Source of the DNA: Dacryopinax spathularia
Lineage: Eukaryota; Basidiomycota; Dacrymycetes; Dacrymycetales; Dacrymycetaceae
NCBI GenBank assembly: GCA_037974965.1
Contig: JBBPFI010000005.1
Span: forward strand, 1,674,001-1,738,000
DNA length: 64,000 nucleotides
Reading direction: 5' to 3'
Made by a program: the position numbers and the translations under genes. Positions 1 to 13,641 of this stretch are shown piece by piece. Every line of letters starts with the position of its first letter. Positions within the stretch are counted from its first letter, which is position 1. A model generated the notes under the pieces. The model was not told the DNA's origin. It did no database searches and was given only the letters and a program-made list of their open reading frames with translations.

Positions 1-3000
1 GACGTCGACGGGCCATCGAACCATCCAAACAAAAGGGCAAAGATAGCCCCGCAGGCTGCGGCGAAGACCCGACCGAGACAGAGCATATTCGCACCTTTTC
101 GCGCTCTGGGACTCGTCACCAACCATGTGCCCTTCGCAGTCCAGATCAGGTCGTACAAAGGGTCGACAGAGGGCCCGCGGCTGCATATCCTCACCTGTAT
201 CGGTCGGAGCTGGCTTTTATGGGAAGGAGGCAAGATGAGGCTGTTGTTTGTGGGTACGGAGGCGGAGAGGGATATCACTTCGTTGGCATTTGATGCGGCG
301 GATGGGGATTATATCTGGGCTGCGGCGGGGCCGTGCTTGATCAAGTACTACCGAGGGAAGGAGGTGAGTCTGAGTGATTATTGATGAAGGGGGATGCTTA
401 TATCTGCTGACAGGTCACTCGAATCACCAGCCCGGGAGAGGTCAACCTCGCCCAGATCCTCTGCTTCGGTTCGCAGATTCTTGCCCTCTCCGAAGATGGC
501 ACAAAATTGTTCATATGGCAGACGCCTGAGAATGGTATGTTTCTGGTCTACCCCCTCGAGGCATTGGCTCATAATTCGGCGCAGAACTGTACACGACAAT
601 CGATTTCCCTCCTGATTTCACCGCTACACACCTCTTGCATCCCGCAACATACCTGAACAAAGTCCTCATTGGCTCTGCGCAGGGTTCACTGCAGCTATGG
701 AACATCCGCACACGATCCTTGCTCTTCACCCTCCCCGCTTCCCGGTTTACAAGTGGCGGCACAACCACGCAAGCCGTCACAGCTATGGAACAATCTCCCG
801 CAATCGATGTTGTTGCCATTGGCTTCTCGTCGGGTCATGTGGTGATATATAACATTCGGACGGACGAGGCGATCATGAAGCTAACCATGGCAAGCGGAGG
901 GATTCGGGCAATGGCGTTTCGCTCAGGTGAGCCCGGTCCGTCGCACACTCATGAACATGTGAACTGACGACGAGCAGATAACGAGCCTATCCTGGCGACA
1001 GCCTCGTCTTCGGGGCAAATCGCGACATGGGATCTCTCAAAGTCTGCTCGACTGGTGCATCTATCCCGGAGTGCCCATGGATCTGGAGTGACGGCGCTGT
1101 ACTTCGTGCCTGGCCAGCCGCTTCTGCTGAGTGCTGGGGAGGATAATAGCGTAAAGGTGCGCATGAGCCAATTCTGAATGTTGGCAATCACTGACCCGCA
1201 TGCGTAGCAATGGCTCTTCGACACTCCCCTCGGTCCACCACGATACCTCAAAGGCCGGAGTGGGCACAGTCGCGCCCCGCACCTAGTGCGGTACTACGGC
1301 CATGACGGCAAAGCCATCCTCACCGCCTCCCCCGACCGTTCTCTCCGGTGCATCTCCGTTGTTCGTGATTCGCGCAGCTTCGAGCTCTCGCAAGGGTCGA
1401 TCGAGCGCAAGGCAAACGCGATGCACATCTCTGCTGATGAGCTCAAGCTGCCTCCTGCTGTGGCTTTGAGCTGGTCGGAGACTCGTGCCAAGGACTGGGA
1501 TGACATCATGACCGCCCATGGGGAGGCTGGCGCGCGCAGTTGGTGGTTACAGGAGAAGAGGATGGGCAAGCATACCTTTGGCGCAGGGAACAAAGGCAGC
1601 GGACCGAGTGTTAGTGGTGTCAAGGCGGTATGCGTGAGCGCGTGTGGGAATTTCGGCTTGGCGGGGACGGAGGATGGGAGTGTTGGGATGTGGAATATGC
1701 AGAGCGGGGCGCTGAGGAAGAGCTTTGATTTGACGAAGCCGGTGAAGGGGGAGAAGAAGCGGAAGTTGAAGGCGCAGGAGAAGGTCGTTACGGGAGTTGT
1801 AACGGATGCGCTGAATAGGGTGGTGGTGGTGTCGACGCAGGCGGGTGCACTGCACTTCTTCGACTTCCATACCACGGAGCCGCAGCAAGTCGTGACCTTA
1901 CCGAGTGGAGCATTGTCGGCAGTTCTCCACCGGGGCAACAACCTGCTCGCGATCAACTGCGAAGACCTCGTCGTTCGAATGGTCGACATCGAAACCCGGC
2001 GAATAGTCCGCGAGCTGAAAGGCGCGAAAGGAAAAATCCTTGACCTTGTTAGTTTTCCACTCCACATGTTGCCCTACTTGGCTAACAGAGCACACGCAGG
2101 CATTCTCACCAGACTCACGATGGCTTATTACTACTTCTCTCGATTCCATTATTCGCACATTCGATATACCCTCTGGCAGGTTGATCGACGCTTTCAGAGT
2201 AAACAGCATCGCCACCAGCTTGTCTTTCTCCCCAACCGCAGATTTCTTGGCTACTTCACACGTCGACAGCGTTGGCTTGTATCTATGGTGAGTGTCGCCA
2301 GATGTCTGGTCGAATTGGGGCTAACATATTCGTAGGACAAACCGAGCGCAGTTCACAGAAGTCGTCACCAAAAGTGTACAGGACGAAGATATTGTCGATC
2401 TTAGCATGCCCTCGATGCAAGGCATAGACGAAGCCGAAGCACTCGAGGAGCTTCAAGGCGAGGTCCTCCCTTCTTCCGACGTCTACGCCACACCAAAACA
2501 ACTTGCCGACGGGCTCGTCACTCTCACCCTCCTTCCGCGGTCAAGATGGCAGACGCTGCTCAACTTGGATATTATCCAACAGCGGAACAAGCCAAAGGAG
2601 CCGCCCAAGCCTCCCGAGAAGGCACCATTCTTCCTTCCTACTCTGCCCGGGACCGAGCAGCGGTTCGCTCTGGACGAGCAAGCACCCGAGACGAGTAAGG
2701 GGAAGAGGAGATTGAGCAGGGGTGTTCTTCCTTCGGTGGAGAGCGAGTTCATCAGGCGGTTATCGCAGGAGCAGAAGGATGGAGACTATGAGGGATTCTT
2801 CAACTACGTGAAGACGCTCTCGCCAGCTGCGATCGACCTGGAGCTACGCTCGCTCGTCGACCTGCACGATCTTGAGCTCTTCCTACACGCCTTAACCCAA
2901 CGGTTATCAACTCACCGAGACTTCGAAGCCGTCCAGACATTCGTCAGCGTGTTCCTGCGCATACATGGCGACGTCCTGATCGCCAATGAGGAGATGGCGG

Positions 3001-3107
3001 CACCTCTGGAGAGGCTGGCGGAGGTTCAGAAGCGCGAGAGCGAGAGGGTGCTGGAGCTGATCTCTTCTAGTCTTGGTACTTTGTCATTTGTGAGACAGGT
3101 TGCATAG
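1..3107 (+). CDS. UTP21: U3 snoRNP/SSU processome WD40 protein Utp21 (WDR36), 5' partial
   Basis: Utp21 is a nucleolar WD-repeat subunit of the UTP-B complex of the small-subunit processome, needed for 18S pre-rRNA maturation. The reading frame is open from base 1 with no visible start, so the N-terminus lies outside the window. The first visible part includes the family stretch APFRALGLVTNHVPF. Seen exons are joined by six short introns at about 364-413, 535-584, 927-977, 1157-1207, 2048-2099 and 2288-2335, and all restore the frame. WD40-like blades run through most of the protein. The end (about 2340-3107) is the C-terminal Utp21 domain (TLLPRSRWQTLLNLDIIQQR, then a helical tail). The stop is TAG at 3105-3107. 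Identity is firm from blade order and the C-terminal domain. The exact exon ends are my reading of splice sites. Confidence 0.9.
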
Positions 3108-3564
3108 TTGTATTTCTACCATATTAGTGTCTAATTCGGAGCGCGTCTTGGCTATCGCGCTTGATACCACATGCCAGTTCATCTGAAAGAGAGTGTGAGG
3201 TGTGATGGCAACAGTCTTGTCCTGTTTGTCAACTGGGGGAGTATTCTGTCAAAAGCCTAAGTTATCTCTACCTCTTGCATGGACAAAGAGCGGTGCGGCC
3301 AGACATCCAGAAGCAGGGATGCATTCCTTCACTACAGGGGTAGGGAGATGACGGGTATCTGTCAAAGTCATTCGCAGGTGTCCCACCGGTCACATCTCTC
3401 ATACTCGCTCATCCTAGCATGTTTCTATTTTTTCTAGTCCTCATATGGTCGAAAATTCTTGCCGCTATGAGACCGAAAGGATGGAAACGGAGCAGGACGG
3501 TTGCACAAAAGCAATTTAAGCAAAAGGTCATGGTCAGTGGTGAAGGACGCGAAAAAGCACAAAC
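3108..3564. other. Intergenic: UTP21 3' region and tRNA 3' flank
   Basis: No coding frame with recognisable content was seen. On the minus strand, a run of five T residues (complement of 3552-3556) lies just past the tRNA 3' end and fits an RNA polymerase III terminator. Confidence 0.5.
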
Positions 3565-3647
3565 TATTTCCGACGGGGGTCGAACCCGTGACCCTCGCAT
3601 ATCAGGTTTCCCATAAGTACGATGCACTACCACTGTGCTACGGAAAT
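3565..3647 (-). tRNA. tRNA, probably tRNA-Ile(UAU), with an 11-nt intron
   Basis: The minus strand folds into a full cloverleaf. The acceptor ATTTCCG pairs 7/7 with CGGAAAT. The D arm is GCAC..GTGC. A 5-bp anticodon stem (TCGTA with TGCGA, one G-U) is followed by a 5-nt variable loop and a T arm ACGGG-TTCGACC-CCCGT. The discriminator is A. The anticodon loop is 18 nt, so an 11-nt intron must be removed. With the usual position after base 37, the loop reads CT-TAT-G..A and the anticodon is UAU (Ile, decoding AUA). The first base pair A-T and G at position 37 are unusual for tRNA-Ile, so the tRNA identity is less sure than the gene itself. A T5 terminator lies downstream. Confidence 0.8.
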
Positions 3648-4002
3648 CTTCAACTCGTCCTCGTCCCTCAGTTGGTACATATACCGTTTCTTGGGTTCGG
3701 GCCGAATAGCCGCACGCACTTGGGGTCGCACGACCAGCTTTGTTACCCCACACTCGTCCGACCAAGAGTACCTGCCCTGTCCTCTGTTCCTCAATGTATG
3801 CATTGTCTAAATTGTTGGTGGCTAGCCCAAATATGGCATATACTGGACCATAGCATACCGCAACTTGCCGTGCTCTTTGGATCGACCGGCCTAGAGCTCA
3901 GACTGCTGTAAGCGAAGCGGGAGATTGAAGCAGACGTCATCGGTCGATCCGGGTTCTGTGAAATACGCTTTGCGCCCCCGCATACACACAGGCACACGAC
4001 CG
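3648..4002. other. Promoter region between the divergent tRNA and GFA-domain gene
   Basis: No supported gene. The region is upstream of both the minus-strand tRNA and the plus-strand GFA gene. The frame that becomes the GFA protein is open back to 3925, but the part before 4003 does not look conserved. Confidence 0.4.
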
Positions 4003-4092
4003 ATGCTCGCGCGCCCCCTTCTTCTTCGTCCCGCTCTTGCTCTGCGTCCCTCTCGTATTCGTCTCCTACGCCCTGCATATATCCCTCGAGCG

Positions 4093-4941
4093 ATGGTCAA
4101 CACGACATCCAACTCTAAGAAGCGCAAGACCGAGGAGGATGGCTCCGAGGACGAAGACTGGAAGCACGCCCCGCCGTATGCGCCAGCGGACCTCGACCAC
4201 CCTAAGGAGGCGTTGTATAGGGGTTCGTGTCACTGCAAGAACGTCACGTTTGAGCTGTATTCCAAGCCCATAGGGTCGCAGTACTGCCAGTAAGTCGTTG
4301 CTGGCAGCTAGAAGTCGTGGAGCGAGCTGAGATGGTCGGGGATGCAGCTGTGTTGATTGCCAGAAGTTGCACGGTGCGCCCAACTCTGTGCTGGCTCTGC
4401 TTTAGAGTATATGCTGATGTATGCGTCTCAGGCTCGCCCGCTCACTGGTCCGCCGCGTTGGACAAGGACGCTGTGCTGTTCACGTCGCCTGTCGAGAACC
4501 TCTCCTTCTATCGCACGACAGACAGCTCGAACCGCCACGAGCCGCCGTGCAAGCTCACGTGCTCGCGGTGTCATGCGTACGCGTCCTCCTCCCATCGTCC
4601 ACGCCCGGTAGCGGCTGATGTCGATGTATGTGCAGACCGATATGCGACGAAGGGAAGAACAAGATGCTCATGTACCCGAGCCTGATCGATTTTAAGGATC
4701 GGAAGGAGAGAGAACCGTTCCTCCCGAAGTACGCCGCGTTCACCCTATCTCGCGCCGAGGCAGTGGATGCGCATGCTGACTCCCGATCGTGCGTAGGCGA
4801 CATGTGTTCTACGCTCAACGCGCGCTGGACGTGCATGATGAGAACCCAAAGTTCGAGGGTATCCAGGATGATAGCCCGCTGATGGACGAGGAGGAAAGTC
4901 ATGGTGTGAAGGGCGTTGCGGGCAAGGGGGACAAGCAGTAG
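4093..4941 (+). CDS. GFA-family (glutathione-dependent formaldehyde-activating/CENP-V type) zinc protein
   Basis: Small zinc-binding protein of the GFA/CENP-V fold. The family is named for an S-hydroxymethylglutathione-forming enzyme, but many fungal members have unknown substrates. After splicing four introns (4290-4347, 4374-4431 and two later, ending near 4634 and 4796) the protein shows the family's cysteine pattern: GSCHC, then YCHCVDCQKLHGSP, then SRCHAPICDEGKNKM, followed by FKDRKEREPFLPKRHVFYAQ. All expected zinc ligands are present. The start used is ATG 4093 (MVNTTSNSKKRK, a basic/acidic tail). An in-frame ATG at 4003 would add 30 Arg/Leu/Ala-rich residues with no acidic residue, resembling a mitochondrial presequence. 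The stop is TAG 4939-4941. Family assignment is firm; the substrate is not known. Confidence 0.82.
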
Positions 4942-6151
4942 TGCCGTGCATCCCCAGTCGGCGTTCTCGGAACGAGCGATCGTGTGCGATGCGGGCCGTT
5001 CGTCTCCTGAAGCACCGCCAAGGCGCGTGATCCGTGCCGCATTATCCGTTATCAGCTGTAGAATTAGCCATAGCCAGCATGAACAGGGTTGACGAAGCAA
5101 GCAATGCATATGCCATATATATCATCTTCCTTACCCTTCTCCGGATCATGCAGCATTTTCTGTCCTGGTCCAGCGTAACAAGTGGTCTAAACCGCAATGA
5201 CGACGGATCATAGAGGACGCGCCACGTAATGAGCGGTGATAATGAATTGCAGGCTGATCGGCGATGCGCTGCGCAGGAAGCCTAGGCATGCGGAGGATCA
5301 GCGCTAGAAGCGGACGAAGAGCGACGAGTTGAGAATGCCGCCATGACCGGATTTGCGGATGAAAATGTATTTGATGCTTGGCGCGTGGATGGAAGACATG
5401 CTTGGCCTTTTCAGCAGTGATATGGCAAGCGATGTCTACTTTTGGCGGTGCCAATGGGGCTGCGTCAAATAAGAAGAGTCCCAAAGTGGAAGGATAGGGG
5501 TCGTGGACGCAACTGCGATAATGGCACGAAGAGACGCAGTACTGCTGGAATGCTCCTGTGACGTTATTTTGCCGGGTGGTGAATTGGGTGAGGCCCGGAG
5601 CGTGGACCGGTGCCGACATAGTGGACTTGGGATGCCGATGGAAGCTTTGATCCGACTTTGGATGTGTTGTGTGTGTGTGCCTCGTGTTTTCGCTTTGATT
5701 GGCGGGCAAGGTGGAGCGGGCCCATTCGACCGGAAGCAAGTTGGATTTGTTGAAAGCCTAGGCAGGTCTCGATCCCACCTCGGCCCTCGTCCCCTTGTTC
5801 CCCCTCCCTTCCCCCTCTTCCTCTCCCACCCAACTTGAACGTCCCCCCTGGGAAAGCCTCGCCCCATCGCCCTCCCGTGCCCCCGCCCCTTGTTTCGACC
5901 GAGGCCTTCTCACGCCCGCCCGCCCGCCCCTTGCCTAGAACGTATCCTCCCCTTCCAATCCCCCGCCCCGCGCGCCTCGCCCGTCCCCGTGCGCCCTGGA
6001 CCACCGCCGCCGCCGCCGTGTTCGCATCCCTTTCGACCGGGCGAAGTGGGTAAGACAGGTGACGAGGTAATCGTGGTGACACTATTGACTACTACGCTAT
6101 TCGAGGGCTAGTCAATACCCGTCATTGTAGGGTCACAACTCACAACCCACA
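4942..6151. other. Intergenic, SKN7 5' leader, possible small minus-strand gene
   Basis: About 1.2 kb with no gene I can name. On the minus strand an ATG at 5618-5620 opens a frame beginning MSAPVHAPGLTQFTTRQNN, with possible short introns and an ending near 5310. I could not settle a splicing pattern or recognise the product. The right part (about 5780-6150) is strongly pyrimidine-rich and C-rich, as expected for a SKN7 promoter and 5' leader, and includes a CCG run near 6004-6018. Confidence 0.3.
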
Positions 6152-9100
6152 ATGTCGGCCTATCCTCACCCGAGAGGTTATCAATACGCGCCTCAGTCGG
6201 CATCGGCATCTCACTATCCACCCCCGCCGTCTCAGCACCAACATCAACAAGCCGGCCCTCCCTCTCACATAACTTCATCGGCGGCCCCTCGATCGGCGTC
6301 ATCATACGGTGCACATGGCTCGTCGTCTGGGATGGGTGCTGTGCAGCAGAACGCGCTCCAATATTCAAACGCGAGCACAACTCTGCCACCGATCAGCGCG
6401 ACGAGGGGACATGGACAGTCGAGTGGCACACAGCTACCCAGTCCACATATGATCGCAGCGGGTACACCGTATGCCCATCATCAGCAACAACACTATCCAC
6501 CGCCGCCGCAATCAGTCCATCAGCAGCAGCATAGGTATGCTGGCGGACTGCCCACCCCGACATCGTCAGCGCCGCCACATCATGCGTATCCGGACCATGG
6601 CGCACACCCCGCCACGCTGCCACCGCCGCGCTCAGCAGGTCATGCACAGCTACAGCCAATGCCGGACAGTAGGGCGACAACGTCTGCTGGCATCAACGCC
6701 GCCGCCGCCGCTGCTGCCGCCCAGCTCAAGGACGACGACAGCTTGCCGGCCACAAGCGACTTTGTCAAGAAACTGTTCAGGTGCGCACAACCGCTCCGTA
6801 CCTTCCTCTGTATGCTAACATAGTTGAATGTAGGATGCTCGAAGACCCCACCTTCTCTGCCGTCGTGTCATGGAACCCGACCGGCGACGCCTTTGTCGTC
6901 CGCGACATGACCGAGTTCACCAAAACAATCCTGCCTCGGTTGTTCAAGCACTCTAATTTCGCCTCATTCGTCAGACAGCTCAACAAGTACGACTTCCACA
7001 AGGTCAAGAATCCTGATGAGACGTTCGGGGAACACGTACGCATACCTCTTCTTTCCGCGGTGGTCACGCAGCTTACGTTGTATGTGCAGAGCTGGACCTT
7101 TCAACATCCAGATTTCCGTGCTGATCGCAAGGATATGCTGGAGAATATCAAGCGCAAGGTGCCTGCGGCAAAGAAGGCCCGTCCAAGTACGCCGAACGTC
7201 GCTCCCAGTCCCCCAGCTGTTGCGAATGGTCCCTCAGCTGCACCGACGACCAACGGCGTCCACCAGCCGCCGTCTCCACCCAGCGCAGTAAACACCTCCA
7301 TGCCGACCGCGCCACCATCGAGCATCCCCACGCCGCCGTCCGCCCACACCAGCTCGACGTTCGCAGCTCAAGTTGCACAGCACTCGAGCCTTATCACAAC
7401 CCTGCAGAACCAAGTCGCAGACCTTACACGCAAATTCGAGAACTCGCAACGTCAGGTCAACGAGCTTATGAACCTGTACCAACGCAACCTTGACGAGCTC
7501 GTCTCCGTACGTCAGGCCTTGGCCGAGCAGGACTCTGTCCTAGGCGGGTTCATGGGATACACTGTAGGAAACAAGGCGAAAGTCGAACCAGGTTTGACCA
7601 ACGGCATGCCGCCGCAAGTCGCTACGAGATACCTCAATGGGACATACGGGCAGGTCGGCCAGCCGCAAGCTCAGCAACATCAGAGTGCGGATACGTCACC
7701 CGCGCATTCGCCTTCCTCGGCTCGACCGAGGAATGCAGGTCTCGCTGAAGCTGCGCAGGCGCAAGCCCAAGCTCACGCAGAGGCACAGGCTCAAGCGCAG
7801 GCGGCAGCACAAGCAGCTCATATGCAAGCTCAGTCGGAGGCGCAGGCTCATGCTGCTCAAGTGCACCAAGTCGCCCAAGCCCAAGCCCAAGCGCATGCGC
7901 AGATGCAGGCCCAGGCTGCTCAGGCTCGAGCGCAGGCGCAAGCGAATGCCCAGGCTCAGGCCCAAGCTGCTGCTCAGCAGAGTGCGCAAGCGCAGGCGAA
8001 TGCGCAGATGCGTATGAAGGCTGAGGCTGGGATGATGAACAACTACAACTCCCCGACGCACGTCAACCCTCAGGCCACGCTTGCCAATGGAGGTGCGATG
8101 CAGATGACCGGTATGCCGGCCGAAATGCAGCAAATGGAGGCCGCGCCTATACCTCCTCCACCTTCCGACTTGGGAGCGATGTACGGGATGAGCAACATCA
8201 TGCCCGATCCCTCCGCGGCGGCGGCGATCGCTTCTCAGATGCCCCTCACACCACGGTCCTACAACAGAGCGCACGAGGCCGCTGCGGCCGCGATTGGCTT
8301 GGTGCCGGACATCGCCGACGCGCTTGGCAATGGCTCGATGCAGGTTGTGTCCAGTGCTGATCTCTTTGCCAACCTGGGCATGCCGCCCTCGCCCGCGACG
8401 ATGGCGGCCCTCTCCGGATTTGAGTTCCCAGTGTTTACTCTGCAGGACTCCACGGGCGCTCCGCTCATGAGCGTCGGACCCATTCTGCAGCCGTCATCCA
8501 CTTCTCCGCCAGGCAACTCCCCGCCCGGCTCCTCCAGCGGTCCAGGAATCCGCGCTCACAAGCAGCGCCGGATGAGTAAATCAAAATCAAGCATCCCTGT
8601 CATTCTTTGGAGCAAGACGCCTAAAGTGCTGGTGGTGGATGACGATAAGGTATCGCGTCAGTTGAGTCAGAAGTGGTTGAGCAAGTTCGGGATTGAGGCT
8701 GCTTTGGCGGAGAACGGTGAGGAGGCGGTGAAGCTGGCTAAGACGAGCCAGTTCAACCTGATGTTGATGGTGCGTTTGCTATTCTCCCCTCGACGAATCT
8801 TCTTAAGTATGTGCGCAGGATATTGTCATGCCTGTCATCGACGGGATCGGCGCTACGACCCTCATTCGCGAGTTCAACCGAGAGACACCGATCATCTCGA
8901 TGACGAGTAACGCGAAACCCGAAGAGATTCTGACGTATTATACCCATGGTGCGTTCTTTCTCCACGAGTCTCAGGCTGTAGCTAATCATGCTGGACAGGT
9001 ATGAATGACATTCTTCCCAAACCTTTCAACCGCGACTCGCTCTTCGCCCTTCTGGAAAAACATCTGAACGCGCTCAAGGGCAACAGCAAAGTCCTGGTCG

Positions 9101-9438
9101 ACCGTCCTCCCTCTCCATCCCGTCCACTTGTGCAAGCCAGCATAACTGAAATCGAAGATGAAGAGGAGAGTGATAGCGAGGATGAAGTGCAAGTCACTCC
9201 TTTGGAGAAATTGAACGTGTCCACCGAAGAGTTGGGCAAGGTCGTGGAAGACCTGAAGAACTTTGGTGTGGATTTGCGCGCCAATCGTGCAAATGGCGAT
9301 GGACAACTGGCACCGGCTGCCAATGGCTCGATACCCCTGAATGGCAGTGGGGCGATGGATCTGAGAGCGTCTCAGACCAAGCGCCCGTTGGATGAAGCAC
9401 AAATGCCGGATGCGAAGCGCCAGCGCTATGCTGCATGA
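6152..9438 (+). CDS. SKN7: Skn7-type response regulator transcription factor (HSF domain + receiver)
   Basis: Nuclear regulator at the end of a fungal two-component phosphorelay (oxidative, osmotic and cell-wall stress). A Gln/Pro/Ser-rich N-terminus of about 200 residues is followed by a heat-shock-factor DNA-binding domain spanning two introns (DFVKKLFRMLEDPTFSAVV.. FASFVRQLNKYDFHKV). Next come a basic linker, a coiled coil (about 7370-7530), a long Ala/Gln repeat, and a C-terminal receiver. The receiver keeps its marks: the acidic pair in VVDDDK, the phospho-acceptor Asp in MDIVMPVIDG, Thr in SMTSNA and Lys in LPKPF. Introns lie at 6781-6833, 7036-7089, 8770-8818 and 8949-8998; the third sits directly before the phospho-acceptor codon. 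The start is at 6152 (MSAYPHPRGYQ), the stop TGA at 9436-9438. Upstream phosphotransfer by Ypd1 is known for the family, not seen here. Confidence 0.95.
7741..8010 (+). repeat. Ala/Gln codon repeat inside SKN7
   Basis: About 90 codons made almost only of Ala, Gln, His and Glu (AQAQAQAH.. type) between the coiled coil and the receiver domain. The DNA is an irregular GCN-CAR repeat, which also leaves an artificial long open frame on the opposite strand. It is likely a flexible linker or activation segment and probably length-variable between strains. Confidence 0.85.
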
Positions 9439-9668
9439 TGGGCCTGAAATGTGTCGCCGTCGTGCCAGCCGCAGCCAGTCCCTCTTCTCAACACCTGAAG
9501 GACTCCGAACTTCCCTTTTCTCTCCTTCTTCCCTCTCTTTCACTTTATCTCGCCGACGCTCGACCTGCTGGCCACTCCTGTATTCCACTCAGATTCCCGT
9601 TTACCCTGTAGCGGATGAGACCAATGTATTTTTCTACGAAGGCTCTGCCCTATGTAGCTATACCGCAA

Positions 9669-10720
9669 TCAAGCAATCGCAGTCTTTGCTTTCATGTCCC
9701 AATGCTTCAACTGGTAGTCCAAAATTATAGGAACGAGGTCGCGAAGCCCGAACTCAGGCCAATAGCCAGGAGTAAAATGTATCTGGGTCGACTCACAGCA
9801 CTGCGAATTTATTCAATTCAGGTTGAGCATTGCGCGATGGAGGCAGTAGAGGCTCACCTGCCACAGGAGAAAGTCGCTGAGACGCTGCACGCCGCTCGTC
9901 CTCACGAGAATGTCCACCGGCGGGCTTCCTCGGAAAGTTGTTTCCAGATGCCGATCGATATCGTCCGGACTTATCGCGCTTCGCAAGTTCAGTGTTTGTT
10001 TCTCACCAAAAGCAGCATCAACTCACCTTCTCTGCTCGTCGACCAATGTACTGATGGAGGCTGCAATTTCGTTGCGAGATGCATAGGGCATGCAAACGTT
10101 CAATATCGCCCTATGCCACGTTGATCAGAACGGGCTGTCAAGAAGGATGGGACTCAGGTTACCGGTCATTGGCTGCTGTCATAGCCTCCACCTGTTCCGC
10201 GATGTCCAGAACGTCCTTCGGCAGCCTCCATCGTTCGCCAATGACATTGAGACGAACACCGTACTGCTCGAGCAACTGCCTTGCCAGAGCTCAGTACAAG
10301 GTAATGTACTAGTACAGGCACTCACCCTTTCTTGCTGATCTCTTGTAATTTATCTCGTAGTAGGCTCATCAGGGCATCGACTTCCTCTGAAGATCGGTTG
10401 AAATTCTCGATCGCGAATGCATACACGGTGACACATTTCACCCTCAGTTTGAGCAAGCATTCCAATATCTGTACGCATCTCAGATCATCCCAGCTCCTGC
10501 AGATATCGACACATACGCGTTGTAGAGATGCAAAACCATCGACGTGTCCTTCTCTGATTGCCTTTCCTTCATGTCGCGCATATCGTCGGTTTCCGTCCAT
10601 GACGAAGCCGATATGCTGCGGTACCGGGCCAGCCGCAAGCACACTTAGGGTCAATCGCGTGGCCTGTTCATATAGCCAGGAGGTGATGAGGCCGTACAGT
10701 TCCGAAGGATATTGTACCAT
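9669..10720 (-). CDS. RER2: cis-prenyltransferase, dehydrodolichyl diphosphate synthase (Rer2/Srt1 type)
   Basis: Makes long-chain polyprenyl diphosphate, the dolichol precursor for protein glycosylation at the ER, by cis-condensation of isopentenyl diphosphate units. Spliced on the minus strand it shows all family blocks in order: HIGFVMDGNRRYARHEG (substrate Asp), VTVYAFAIENFNRSSEEVD, YGVRLNVIGERWRLP, LNVCMPYASRNEI, the active-site Arg block DILVRTSGVQRLSDFLLWQ, and TPGYWPEFGLRDLVPIILDY. At least six exons are needed. The start is taken as ATG at 10718-10720 (MVQYPSELYG), the first Met of the frame. The stop is at 9669-9671. The C-terminal RxG motif region is present, but a partner (NUS1/NgBR) is not in the window. 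Convergent with SKN7, 230 bp apart. Confidence 0.92.
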
Positions 10721-13026
<2,306 letters not shown>

Positions 13027-13641
13027 CAGGTATCGGGCACATCGGAAGTGCGGCTGTAGAGTGCTGTGGAAAGGATTGGGGGCTATGTTGTCATAATTTT
13101 CGCACTGTACAACAAACAATTTTGTCAGCGATTGGAGGCGGGGAGCCAATGATTCCCACAGGGAACGGTAATCATAATTGCTAATAATTGTTGGCGAACA
13201 TACAGTAATAAGCATGCAGTAACTTATGTTAGTCGCGTTGACTGACCCTGGGCATCGGGTTCAACCGGAAGATGACCGCCCGTTGGCCTGTGGGAAAGTC
13301 GGGGCAGACCGGTAAGCCGAGGAAGGGGTGGCCCCCTTGGGAGGACGCGGGGTGGCGAAGGGGCGGGGTAAGTGTAGAAGCGGTCCGCGTCTTCCGTCCT
13401 CCCCGTTTCGATCACGTTCACCCCTTCACATCAGATCACACCGATCGTCTCCCCCCGCGGCCTGCCAACGGACCCCCTCGCACATTCATAAACCAGGACA
13501 TGCGACCTCTCTTCCTAACCAGGCTCACAAGACATCTCTTCCCCTTGAAGTAGAAAACGACGGGCGACTACCTCACACCCACACAGTCCAGCGGCAACGC
13601 CTTCTCCACCCACTGCCACCCAACAGCTAACTCATTCAGCC
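13027..13641. other. FBP1 promoter and 5' leader
   Basis: About 600 bp without a supportable gene. The last 250 bp (13390-13641) are C/A-rich with few G, as in strongly transcribed fungal leaders. No clear TATA box was seen. Confidence 0.45.

Noticed and set aside
5146-5739. Small mitochondrial-type gene on the minus strand
   Set aside because: A good ATG and possible introns exist, but no splice choice gave a recognisable protein, so it is only mentioned within the gap entry.
7696-8274. 192-codon minus-strand frame
   Set aside because: It is antisense to the Ala/Gln repeat of SKN7 and consists of Leu/Arg/Ser repeats, an artefact of the codon repeat.
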